Origin: Nocardia seriolae NBRC 15557
Lineage (GTDB): Bacteria > Actinomycetota > Actinomycetes > Mycobacteriales > Mycobacteriaceae
DNA: 42,160 nucleotides
Direction of reading: 5' to 3'
Assembly: GCF_007990715.1 (NCBI RefSeq)
Contig: NZ_BJWY01000059.1
Coordinates: 1 to 42,160, forward strand
The translations under genes and the position numbers were made by a program. The notes beneath the pieces are model-generated. The model saw only the letters and a list, made by a program, of their open reading frames with translations. It had not been told where the DNA came from and made no database searches. Below, piece after piece: positions 1 through 8,186 of the stretch. Within the stretch, counting starts at the first letter, position 1, and every line of letters begins with the position of its first letter.

Positions 1-2
1 AG

Positions 3-917
3 GTGGTGCGCGCCGTCGAGGACGCGTATCTCGCCTTCGCGGGCGGCGATTCGGACAATCCCCGCAAGCTCAGCGTGGCGCATCCCGACGGCTGGTCGGT
101 CGCCTACGCCATGCTGGGCCGCGACGGCCGCCGCCGGGTGGTGGCCATGAAGACCAGCTACAAGTTCGATCCCCACCACGATCGCTCCAACAAGCGGTAC
201 TTCACCACCATCTCGCTCTACGACGACGCCACCGGAACGCCCATCGCGCTGATGGATTGCGCCCGCGTCGGAGCCCTGCGCACACCCGCGGTGTCGGCCC
301 TGCTGGTCCGCGAGTGCGCGCGGCCGGGCGCGCGCAGCGTGCTGCTGATCGGCACCGGCACCCAGGGCCGCAACGCGCTGCCGCATCTGCTGGCGGCCAA
401 CCCGCACCTGAACCGGCTGATGCTCTACGGCACCCATACCGAGGGCCTGGAGGCGGTGTACCAGCAACTGTCGCAGCATCATCCGCGGGCCGAGTTGGAG
501 ATCGTCAGCGATCCGCACGTGGCCGCGCGCGAGGCCGACATCATTCTGGCCACCGCCGGACCGGGCACCCGGGTCGCCATCGAGGCCAAGGATCTCTCCC
601 CCGGCACGACCGTGGTGCTGGTCGGCTACGGCCTGGCCCCCTCGACTCTGACCGAGGCGGACCGCGTGGTCGCCACCAGCGCCGAGCAGATGGCCCTGAC
701 CGGCACCGACATGGCCGGTCCCGACGGCCGATTACGCCGGGTCGACGCCGAGCTACCCCAGATCCTCGACCACCGCGCCGTCGGCCGCCTCACCGACGAC
801 GAACGCATCTTCGTCTACAACAGCGGCCTGGTCCTCACCGACATCGCCGTCGCGCACGCCCTGGCCAATCGCGCCATCGCCGAGGGCCGGGGCACGGAGG
901 TGTCGCTATGGGACTGA
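3..917 (+). CDS. Ornithine cyclodeaminase/mu-crystallin family dehydrogenase, SbnB-like (5' end outside window)
   Basis: The protein is an NAD(P)-dependent ornithine cyclodeaminase/mu-crystallin family member. The Rossmann nucleotide-binding loop is visible near residue 117 (LLIGTGTQGRNALPHLL), preceded by the family signature around ALRTPAVSALLV near residue 92. It reads in frame from the window edge and lacks perhaps 15-20 N-terminal residues compared with full-length members, so the GTG at position 3 is probably not the true start. In staphyloferrin B synthesis the family member SbnB oxidises N-(1-amino-1-carboxy-2-ethyl)-glutamate to release L-2,3-diaminopropionate and 2-oxoglutarate. The SbnA-like gene two positions downstream makes that role plausible here. 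Cyclodeamination of ornithine or another imine-reducing role is the alternative. The next gene starts about 35-47 bp downstream on the same strand, so they are probably co-transcribed. Confidence 0.8.
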   Translation: MVRAVEDAYLAFAGGDSDNPRKLSVAHPDGWSVAYAMLGRDGRRRVVAMKTSYKFDPHHDRSNKRYFTTISLYDDATGTPIALMDCARVGALRTPAVSALLVRECARPGARSVLLIGTGTQGRNALPHLLAANPHLNRLMLYGTHTEGLEAVYQQLSQHHPRAELEIVSDPHVAAREADIILATAGPGTRVAIEAKDLSPGTTVVLVGYGLAPSTLTEADRVVATSAEQMALTGTDMAGPDGRLRRVDAELPQILDHRAVGRLTDDERIFVYNSGLVLTDIAVAHALANRAIAEGRGTEVSLWD

Positions 918-963
918 GGCGCAGGCGATTCCCCGGCGAAGGGAGAGCACGCTGACCGACACC

Positions 964-2334
964 GTGAAGCCGCTCACCGTGCCGCCCGGCATCTCCGATA
1001 TCACCGCCACTCCGATGCCCGCGCATCGCGACAGCTGGGAACAGCAACTGCTGGATGATCCGGATCTGTTGCGCACCCTGTCGAGACGGATCGACCGACC
1101 GTTCCACATCATGTATCCGGCCCGGGTCGTCCACAATATCGACGCCTTCCAGCAGGTCTTCCGGCAGACGGGCGTCATGGGTGACATCTACTACGGCAAG
1201 AAGGCCAACAAATCCCCCAGCGTGGTCCGCGCCTGCGCGAAAACCGGCGTCGGCGTGGACGTCTCCAGTCCGCAGGAATTCCGTGCCGCCCTGCGCGGCG
1301 GCATTCGCGGCATCGACCTGATGGTCACCGGTCCGGCGAAATCCGATGAGCTGCTGCGGATGTCGGCGACCTACGGCGCGCTGGTGGCCATCGACGATCT
1401 GGACGAGCTGGCCCGCCTGACCGATCTCGGCATTCCGACCCGCGTGGTGTTGCGAGTGCTCCCGCCGGATTCACCCAGCCGTTTCGGCATGACCCAGGTC
1501 GAACTCGACCTGGCCCTGACCCTGACCGATCCCTCCGCGATTCGCTTGGAGGGCTTCAGTTTTCATCTCCAGGGCTACGAGATCCCACCGCGCGCCCGCC
1601 TGGCCGCCGAGCTCATCGAGCTCTGCCACAAGGCCCGCACCCTGGGCCACGAGTACGTCGGAACCATCTCCATCGGCGGCGGTTTCGGTGTCGACTACGT
1701 CCCGGCCGAGGCCTGGCACGCCTTCCTCGACGGTGTGAATCCGCACTGGTTCCACGGCGACCGCGCCCCCCAACCCGGCTCCTACTACCCCTACCACTGC
1801 CCGGTCCCCGGCCCCGCCATGCTCGCCGCGGTGCTCGACCACGATCAACTCGGCCGCCGCCTGCGAACCTCCGGCATCCGGCTGGCGATCGAACCCGGCC
1901 GCGCCCTCCTGGATCGCGCGGGCTGCACGGTCTTCCGCGTCCAGGGCGTCAAAGTCCGTCTGGCACATGAGATTCCCTATGTCATCCTGACCGTGGACGG
2001 CACCAGCCTGAGCCTGTCCGAGCAGTGGTTCGACAGCGAATACCTGCCGGACCCGGCATTGTGGCCGCAATATCCGGGCGCGGTGACCCCGACCTGCGTC
2101 GGCGGTTCCTCCTGCCTGGAGGACGACATGCTGTCGTGGCGGCGCATCCCGCTCCCCCGCGCGGCACAAACGGACGATCTGCTCATTTATCCCAATACGG
2201 CCGGATATCAGATGGATTCGAACGAATCCGCATTCCATCAGCTACCAATTCCACCCAAGGTACTGCTGAAACGAAGTTCGGACGGTTCGCGAAGTTTCGA
2301 TTGGGAACTGGAAGACCCCGGCCCGTTGGACTAA
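964..2334 (+). CDS. Type III PLP-dependent decarboxylase, Y4yA-like (Orn/DAP/Arg decarboxylase 2 family)
   Basis: This is a fold-III PLP enzyme of the ornithine/diaminopimelate decarboxylase superfamily, closest in my reading to the Y4yA subgroup. The PLP lysine lies in YYGKKANKS near residue 78. The phosphate-binding glycines are in SIGGGFGVDY near residue 238, and EPGRALLDRAG follows near 305. C-terminal active-site residues are visible in SSCLEDDML and PNTAGYQMD. It probably decarboxylates or epimerises an amino acid or amino-acid conjugate, as SbnH does in staphyloferrin B synthesis; the substrate cannot be read from sequence. The GTG at 964 is about 20 bp from the only purine-rich site (GAAGGGAGAG, from about 939). 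An in-frame CTG at 952, reading MTDTV and better spaced, could be the real start. The gene sits between the dehydrogenase and the SbnA-like synthase in one operon. Confidence 0.8.
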   Translation: MKPLTVPPGISDITATPMPAHRDSWEQQLLDDPDLLRTLSRRIDRPFHIMYPARVVHNIDAFQQVFRQTGVMGDIYYGKKANKSPSVVRACAKTGVGVDVSSPQEFRAALRGGIRGIDLMVTGPAKSDELLRMSATYGALVAIDDLDELARLTDLGIPTRVVLRVLPPDSPSRFGMTQVELDLALTLTDPSAIRLEGFSFHLQGYEIPPRARLAAELIELCHKARTLGHEYVGTISIGGGFGVDYVPAEAWHAFLDGVNPHWFHGDRAPQPGSYYPYHCPVPGPAMLAAVLDHDQLGRRLRTSGIRLAIEPGRALLDRAGCTVFRVQGVKVRLAHEIPYVILTVDGTSLSLSEQWFDSEYLPDPALWPQYPGAVTPTCVGGSSCLEDDMLSWRRIPLPRAAQTDDLLIYPNTAGYQMDSNESAFHQLPIPPKVLLKRSSDGSRSFDWELEDPGPLD

Positions 2335-2396
2335 CGTTGCGTGTCTGATCGCCGCCATGTCCGATCGCCACAAATTCCTGAAGGAGAAGCCTTAAA

Positions 2397-3782
2397 ATGC
2401 CCGTCGTCGCCAGGCGCGTCTCGGAGCTGATCGGACAAACCCCACTCTTCGAGTTGGCGGTCGACGATAAAACCGGAACCCGGCTATTTCTCAAGCTGGA
2501 GACCATGAACCCGACCGGGGCCGCCAAGATCCGGATGGCGCGGTCCATGGTGCTGGACGCCGAGCGGCGGGGGCTGCTGCGGCCGGGCGGGCACATTATC
2601 GAATCGACCTCGGGCAACACCGGATTGGGGCTGGCCGTGGTGGCGCGGGAGCGCGGATATCGATTCACCGCGGTGGTCGACCATCACGCCTGTAGCGCGA
2701 AACTGAACGCCATGCAGGCCATGGGGGCCGAGCTGGAATTCGTTTCCGACGAAGGGGACGGGCTCTCGACGTCGGTCCGCGAGGAACGGGCGGCCGAGAT
2801 GGCGGACCTGGAGGGTCCGGACGCTTTCTTTCCGGCACAGCACGAGAATCTGGCCAATGGCGTCGGTTATTTCTCGCTGGCGGAGGAACTGCTCGAAGAT
2901 CTGGACAAAATCGACATTCTCCTCGGGGCCGTGGGGACCGGTGGATCGCTGTTCGGCACCGCGCAAGGACTGCGCGATCGGGGCTGCGATGCGCGGCTGA
3001 TCGGGGTCGAGCCGGAGGGGTCCATCGCGTTCGGCGGGCCGGCGCACGACTATTGGCAATCCGGGACCGGGACGCCCGAGGGCGCGGTGCCGGGGGTGCA
3101 CGTGGATCAGGATCTGCGTCGGATCGACGAGCGGGACCGGATCAAGGTGTCCGATGTGGACGCCTTCGCGACCACGCGGGCGCTGGCGGCGCGGCTCGGG
3201 CTGATGATCGGGGGGTCCTCGGGCAGCTCGGTCTATGCCGCGCTCACCAGGCTCGATGAGTTCCCGGACCATTCGACCGTGGTCGTGGTGATCAATGACG
3301 ACGGGGAGAAATACCTGGACACCGTCTTCGACGACGAGTGGATGAGTGACCGGGATCTGATCGACAAGGTGCGCGAGGCGGAGGTCGCCGGGCTGCTCGA
3401 GCGGTACCGGCCGCGGCATCGCCCGGATCCGCGGGAGATCGAGGTGCTGCGGCATCTGCATTACGCGCTGCCCGACACCTTCGCCATCGAGAACGGGCTG
3501 GCCGGGGCGACGCTCGAGGATTACGCCGATCGGCAGGTGCCGCAGGCCAAGCTGACTCACCTGCTGCACCTGGTCGACATGCCGGTGCACGAGATCGCCG
3601 AACTGCTGGCCGCCGGGAACGACGATCACGTCTATCTGGCGCTGGAGAAGCACCGGCAGCGGCTCACCGATCAGGCCACCCAGGTCGCGCAGGTGCTGGC
3701 GAGCATGCGGAGCGCCGAGAACACGCACACCATCCTGATGCCGGATCCGGCAATGGATCTGGATGGGGCTGCCGCGAAATGA
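2397..3782 (+). CDS. Cysteine synthase/SbnA-like PLP enzyme with C-terminal extension
   Basis: This is a fold-II PLP beta-family enzyme of the O-acetylserine sulfhydrylase/SbnA type. The PLP lysine is in NPTGAAKIRMA near residue 42. The substrate loop is ESTSGNTGLGLAVVA near 68, and the phosphate-binding glycines are in GAVGTGGSLFGTAQG near 180. The catalytic domain ends near residue 325. Family members are usually 300-330 residues, so about 130 residues are extra. SbnA condenses O-phosphoserine with glutamate, and with the SbnB-like gene this would yield L-2,3-diaminopropionate; a plain cysteine or cystathionine synthase role cannot be excluded. A strong AAGGAG precedes the ATG at 2397. The stop overlaps the next start as ATGA, so translation of the exporter is probably coupled. 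Confidence 0.82.
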   Translation: MPVVARRVSELIGQTPLFELAVDDKTGTRLFLKLETMNPTGAAKIRMARSMVLDAERRGLLRPGGHIIESTSGNTGLGLAVVARERGYRFTAVVDHHACSAKLNAMQAMGAELEFVSDEGDGLSTSVREERAAEMADLEGPDAFFPAQHENLANGVGYFSLAEELLEDLDKIDILLGAVGTGGSLFGTAQGLRDRGCDARLIGVEPEGSIAFGGPAHDYWQSGTGTPEGAVPGVHVDQDLRRIDERDRIKVSDVDAFATTRALAARLGLMIGGSSGSSVYAALTRLDEFPDHSTVVVVINDDGEKYLDTVFDDEWMSDRDLIDKVREAEVAGLLERYRPRHRPDPREIEVLRHLHYALPDTFAIENGLAGATLEDYADRQVPQAKLTHLLHLVDMPVHEIAELLAAGNDDHVYLALEKHRQRLTDQATQVAQVLASMRSAENTHTILMPDPAMDLDGAAAK

Positions 3783-5176
3783 CCGGAGCGCTCCGGCAAT
3801 CCGATGGGCGACAGCTGACTTCGCTGGCCACGCCGATCGCTTTGACTCAGCGCGCCCAGGTCGCGGTGTCCACCACCAATATCGCGTTGATGGGCACGCT
3901 CGGCGTGCGGGAGGTGGCCGCGGGCGGGCTGGCATTGGTGCTGTTCAACCAGATTCGGACCATGTGCGTCGGATTGATCACCGGCACCGGCAATCAGGTG
4001 GCGACGGTGGTGAGCCGGGCCGAGAAGCAGGGGCGGCGGGCCGAGGACCAGGTCCGGGAGGTGGTGCGGTCCAGCTTCCTGATCGCGACGCTGGCCGGAT
4101 TGCTCGGCGGCGCACTGCTGATCGGGCTCGGCTGGGCGCTGCGCTGGCTCGGGCAGGACGCCGCGGTGCTGGCGCAGGCGCGGCCGATGATGGTGGCGCT
4201 GGCCCCGGGTCTGGTGCCGTGCCTGTGGTTCCAGGTGTTGCGGCAGTACACGGTCGGGATGCAGCGGCCGCAGGCGCTGCTGCTGGTGACACTGGGGTCG
4301 GTGGCATTGAATCTGGTGCTGGCGCTGGCCTTCATCCAGGGCTGGGCGGGTCTGCCGGAGCTCGGGCTGACCGGTGTCGGCGTGGCCACCTCGCTGGTCT
4401 TCATGATCACCTTCGGGGTGTTCTGGACCATGGTGCGCCGGGATCCGAAACTCGTTGCGACCCTGCCGCTTCGGATGTGGCCGGTGCACGCGGCGACGGT
4501 GCGTGAGGAGCTGCGCCTGGGCACGCCGATCGCGCTCACCTACGGGTCCGAGGCGGGGATGTTCTCGGTGCTGGCGCTGGTGATGGGCGGCATCGGGGCC
4601 GCGGCGCTGGCCGCCCACAATGTCGTCTACCAGATCGTCTACATCGTGTTCCAGGTGGCGATCGGGCTCTCGCACGGGGCGTCGATCCTGGTCAGCAAGG
4701 CGGTGGCGCGGGAGGAGTTCGCGCACGCGCGGTCGGTGGCGTGGCTGGCGCTGCGCTGCGCGGGGCTGGTCGCGGGGGTCACCGGAATCGCCTATGCGCT
4801 GGCGCCGGATTGGGTGCTGCGGCCGTTCCTGGCCGACAGCGATTCCGCGACCGTGGCGCTGACGCACACACTGCTGTTGATCGCCGTCGTGCTGCAATTC
4901 TTCGACGCTGCCCAGAACATCGGCGTCGGGCTGCTGCGCGGGCTCAAGGACACCAGGGCGGGCTTCCGGCTGTCCCTCGTGGGCTACTGGGTTGTGGGAT
5001 TGCCCACTGCGCTGCTGCTCGCTTTCCCCGCGAACCTGGGTGCGGCGGGCGTGTGGTGGGGTCTCACCGCCGGTCTCGCGACCACCGCTGCCCTTATGCT
5101 GCGCCGCTTCTTCACCCTGCTGCATGTGCGTGAGCAGGAACATCCGCGGGTGCTGGCCGGTAGCCTCGGGCATTAG
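3779..5176 (+). CDS. MATE family efflux transporter
   Basis: The protein is a polytopic membrane protein of 465 residues with about twelve hydrophobic segments in two similar halves, the usual size and organisation of the MATE (MatE/NorM) family of cation-coupled drug and metabolite exporters. The N-terminal segment LTSLATPIALTQRAQVAVST fits the first MATE helix, which includes the conserved proline. The second half restarts near residue 240 with ELRLGTPIALTYGSEAGM. Its ATG overlaps the stop of the SbnA-like gene by four bases, so it is the last member of the upstream operon and is best read as the exporter of that pathway's product. Substrate specificity cannot be predicted. The 165 bases downstream, before the phosphodiesterase gene, carry no clear hairpin terminator. 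Confidence 0.88.
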   Translation: MTGALRQSDGRQLTSLATPIALTQRAQVAVSTTNIALMGTLGVREVAAGGLALVLFNQIRTMCVGLITGTGNQVATVVSRAEKQGRRAEDQVREVVRSSFLIATLAGLLGGALLIGLGWALRWLGQDAAVLAQARPMMVALAPGLVPCLWFQVLRQYTVGMQRPQALLLVTLGSVALNLVLALAFIQGWAGLPELGLTGVGVATSLVFMITFGVFWTMVRRDPKLVATLPLRMWPVHAATVREELRLGTPIALTYGSEAGMFSVLALVMGGIGAAALAAHNVVYQIVYIVFQVAIGLSHGASILVSKAVAREEFAHARSVAWLALRCAGLVAGVTGIAYALAPDWVLRPFLADSDSATVALTHTLLLIAVVLQFFDAAQNIGVGLLRGLKDTRAGFRLSLVGYWVVGLPTALLLAFPANLGAAGVWWGLTAGLATTAALMLRRFFTLLHVREQEHPRVLAGSLGH

Positions 5177-5341
5177 CCCGACACCCAAATCTCACCTTCC
5201 CGCAAGCATGTCGTCACTGGCCGCAGGCAAGCTGAAAGAAACGGCTTTCGCTATTCTGGCGACGATATCGGCAAGCGCAAATCTCGTCAGAATCGGCAGA
5301 GCCAAGGGCGCACACCATCAACGACGCCGGGGAGGATGTCC

Positions 5342-6499
5342 GTGTACATCACGCGAGTCGCCGAGTATCCGAAGCCAGACCATGTGCTTTTCCACTTCAG
5401 CGACCCCCACCTGATCGCCGCCGACACCGAGCTCTACGGTGCCGTCGACGCCGAGGCGCGGCTGTCCACGCTGCTGGGGCAGGCCGAGGCCAGCGGCATC
5501 GCGCCGACCGCCATCGTGTTCACCGGCGATCTCACCGACCAGGGCGAACCGGGCGCATACCGCAAGCTGCGGGATCTGGTCGAGCCGTGGGCCGAGCGCA
5601 TCGGCGCGCCCGTGGTGTGGGTCGCGGGCAACCACGACAGCCGCGCCGAACTCCGCGAGCACCTACTCGACGAAAAGCGTTCCGTCGCACCGTACGACAC
5701 CGTCCACATGTTCGACGGCCTACGCATCGTCGCCCTCGACACCACCGTCCCCGGCCACCACGGGGGTGAGATCACCGACGCCCAATTGGCTTGGCTACGT
5801 GACGTACTCGCCGAACCAGCCCCCTTCGGCACCATCCTGGCCATGCACCACCCGCCCATCCCCTGCGTGCAGGACCTGGCCGTCCTGGTCGAACTCCGCG
5901 ACCAGCGCCGCCTGGCCGACGTTCTCGACGGCACCGACGTCCGCGCCATTCTGGCCGGGCACCTGCACCTTTCGAGCACCGCCCTGTTCGCGGGCATCCC
6001 GGTCTCGGTCGCCTCCGCCACCTGCTACAGCCAGGACATGGCCGCCGCCGACGGCGGCCAGCGCGGCCGCGACGGGGCCCAAGCCTTCAACTACGTCCAC
6101 GTCTACCCCGACACCATCGTGCATTCCGTGGTCCCCATCGGCCACGGCCCCACCGTCGGCAACCCCTCGGATCCCGAGCAGGCCGCCAATAAACTCGCCG
6201 ACGCCGGCATCGTCATCCCCCCGGCGGCCCGAATCCCACACGTCCTCCGCCGCCGGACCGAGGCCCCCGAATCCGACGGCGAGACAGTCCTCGGACGGAG
6301 GCCGCGAGTACTGCGACTGGAGCCGAATCCGCTTCCGCCGCATCCGAAATCGATCATGGTTCACGCGCTGACGTTCACCGCGAGGCGATCAGCGGAAACT
6401 CGCGTTCCTGCCCCGGGCGCAAGGAGAATCGGCGGCGCTCGAAATCCCAGAACCGGTAGATCGGCCATTGGACGGTGTGAGTTGCCCACGCGCCCATAA
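5342..6499 (+). CDS. cpdA: 3',5'-cyclic nucleotide phosphodiesterase, Rv0805/CpdA-like metallophosphoesterase
   Basis: This is a binuclear calcineurin-like metallophosphoesterase that should hydrolyse cAMP. The family motifs are in order: FSDPHL near residue 17, FTGDLTDQG near 60, GNHDSRAEL near 96, MHHPPIP near 168 and AGHLHLS near 205. From memory, the stretch up to residue about 285 closely follows M. tuberculosis Rv0805, including VASATCY and GRDGAQ. GTG 5342 is preferred: GGGGAGG ends at 5335, giving six bases of spacing, whereas the ATG at 5336 directly abuts it. The protein is about 385 residues against 318 for Rv0805. The extra C-terminus (from about 6290) is arginine-rich, low in recognisable content, and runs about 125 bases antisense into the convergent glycosyltransferase gene, which suggests a lost stop codon. 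Confidence 0.88.
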   Translation: MYITRVAEYPKPDHVLFHFSDPHLIAADTELYGAVDAEARLSTLLGQAEASGIAPTAIVFTGDLTDQGEPGAYRKLRDLVEPWAERIGAPVVWVAGNHDSRAELREHLLDEKRSVAPYDTVHMFDGLRIVALDTTVPGHHGGEITDAQLAWLRDVLAEPAPFGTILAMHHPPIPCVQDLAVLVELRDQRRLADVLDGTDVRAILAGHLHLSSTALFAGIPVSVASATCYSQDMAAADGGQRGRDGAQAFNYVHVYPDTIVHSVVPIGHGPTVGNPSDPEQAANKLADAGIVIPPAARIPHVLRRRTEAPESDGETVLGRRPRVLRLEPNPLPPHPKSIMVHALTFTARRSAETRVPAPGARRIGGARNPRTGRSAIGRCELPTRP

Positions 6500-7262
6500 T
6501 GATCAGCCGATGGTAGGGCAGCACCGCATAGCCCTGGTTCGTGATCGTGCGCAGCCCGCTCAATTGGAACCGCCACCATCCGGCCGGGCTGGTTCGGCGG
6601 CGGCGGGCCGAGGTCTGCGCGCGCATGGTCGTCGATTGCTCGATGTGCAGTCCGACCTTGGTCAGGCACAAGGCCAAGTCCAGGTCGTCGATCACATCGG
6701 GCCGGGTGACGGTGTCCTCGCGAACCCGCCGCTCCCACGCCGTGGCCCGGATGGCCATGTTCGGGCCGTGCATATTGCCGACCCGGCCACCCAGCTTGCC
6801 GCGCCTGGCCTGGAGCCAGTAACCGAACTCCAGAAAGAAACCGACGGGCGAATCGAAGTAGGTGGTGATTCCGGTGAGCGCGGCAATGCCGGGATGCGCA
6901 ACGAACTGATCCCGGATCACCGCTGCCCAGTCGGCATCGACGACGGTATCGGCATCGGTGCGGGCGATGAATTCACCACGCGCCTTGTCGAATCCGGTGT
7001 TCCGGGCCCGGGCCACACCCCGCTCGGACTCGTCGATCACCTCCACCTTCGGATTGACACGCGCGTACTCACCGAGGATTTCGCGTGTCCCGTCGGTGCT
7101 CCCATTGTCCACCACGACGATCTCGTGGACGGCGTCCTGCGCCGAGAGCCGGTCGAGGGTGCGCCGGATGCACCGCGCCTCGTTCAGTACCGGGATGACG
7201 ACCGACAGCATCGGTCCGGCAGAGTCGGTTTCGGGGTTCTCCGGTTGGTAGATCATTGGCAC
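6375..7262 (-). CDS. Glycosyltransferase family 2
   Basis: This is a GT-A fold family 2 glycosyltransferase that transfers a sugar from a nucleotide donor. It opens with LSVVIPVLNEARCIRRTL near residue 20. EIVVVDNGSTDGTREIL follows near 47 and the acidic metal-binding motif ARTDADTVVDADW near 95. A later IDDLDLALCL near 190 may hold the acceptor-site carboxylates. The C-terminal 60 residues have aromatic and hydrophobic stretches that could touch the membrane. The start is GTG 7262 or ATG 7256; neither has a strong ribosome binding site. The 3' end overlaps the reading frame of the convergent phosphodiesterase. Acceptor and product are unknown; cell-envelope glycan or glycolipid synthesis is a guess from the family. 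Confidence 0.85.
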   Translation of the reverse strand: MPMIYQPENPETDSAGPMLSVVIPVLNEARCIRRTLDRLSAQDAVHEIVVVDNGSTDGTREILGEYARVNPKVEVIDESERGVARARNTGFDKARGEFIARTDADTVVDADWAAVIRDQFVAHPGIAALTGITTYFDSPVGFFLEFGYWLQARRGKLGGRVGNMHGPNMAIRATAWERRVREDTVTRPDVIDDLDLALCLTKVGLHIEQSTTMRAQTSARRRRTSPAGWWRFQLSGLRTITNQGYAVLPYHRLIIMGAWATHTVQWPIYRFWDFERRRFSLRPGQEREFPLIASR

Positions 7263-7389
7263 TCAACGGCTTTCGTGCGTTGTAAAAAGTCCCCATGATC
7301 GTTCAAGAGGCCACCGAAACCGACAAGCCGCGACAACTGCGGGCACTCCTTCTGGTGCCCCGAGTTCTCGTATCGGTCGAATGTGGTTG

Positions 7390-7997
7390 TCAGAGTTCGA
7401 AGATGAATTCGTTGGCGCTGGCCTGCTTGTGGCTCATGCCCTGCGGGAAGTTCACGCCCGGATCCAACTCGACCGCATCCGTGGTCCTGTTCCACCGGAA
7501 GTAGCAGGATCCGGTGGGATTGAAGATGTAGGTGTTCTCGTCGCGGACATACAGCGCCGTGGTCACCTGTCTGCCGTCCTCGAACGCCAGGGCGATCGGA
7601 GAGAAGTGCGGGTCGTCCTGCGCGAGCCACCGCTCACTGATCCCGGGATCCGCGCCGGCGGTGTTGACCTTCATCGCGAGCGTCCGGTCGGTCTGGGTGG
7701 CATTCACGAAGCGCGCCATTATGAACTGCGTGCTGCGGTAGGTGACGGTGAACACCGACAGCCCGTGTATGCCGCTGATGTCGGGCTGGTCGGTGTCCCA
7801 CTCGGCGTAGGCACCACCGAATCCGTAGTGCTGCCAAGCCATCACCTTCGCGTTCGCACCGACCTTGACCGACAGGAACTTGTCGTTGAGCTGCCCGGGG
7901 ACTTCGACTACACCGTCGTCGATGCTGTACACGTACGGTTCACCCGCGTACTGACGAGCGGTGAAGAAGATGGCTTGATTCGATTCTGGGTGGTCAT
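7390..7997 (-). pseudogene. Beta/gamma-crystallin-like protein gene, frameshifted by a 5-bp duplication
   Basis: The long frame (7932-7390) contains Greek-key-like sequence: LNDKFLSVKVG, resembling the N/D-rich calcium loop, and MAWQHYGFGGAYAEW, resembling a second crystallin key. The first strand, AIFFTARQYAGEPYVYS, lies upstream of the first possible start codon in that frame. An ATG at 7997 with GGAAGG seven bases upstream begins MTTQN in a different frame and stops after 29 codons at 7910-7908. A direct duplication GATTCGATTC at 7977-7986 (plus strand) separates the two frames. Removing one copy gives a continuous frame of 200 codons plus a stop, joining MTTQN to QAIFFTARQ. I therefore read it as a recently disrupted gene. 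The crystallin assignment rests on motif resemblance only. If intact, a soluble calcium-binding or stress protein would be expected. Confidence 0.6.
7977..7986. repeat. 5-bp tandem duplication GATTC x2
   Basis: GATTCGATTC lies inside the 5' part of the crystallin-like gene. One extra unit explains the frame difference between the well-placed ATG at 7997 and the long downstream frame. It looks like replication slippage. Confidence 0.7.
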
Positions 7998-8186
7998 CTC
8001 CGTGCCTTCCACAGTGGCTATCGAATGCGCATCGCCACTACATCACCCGCTCCCCGAGCCGCGGGCGGGCGCCGCCCATCCATTGTCTCGACCCACAACA
8101 TGACCCGCCAGAGCCGCAAGTCCCCAATTTCCTTGCAGCACAACGTATTTACAAGCCGCGCGGTCGGAATGCCGCGGCGGCGGACC

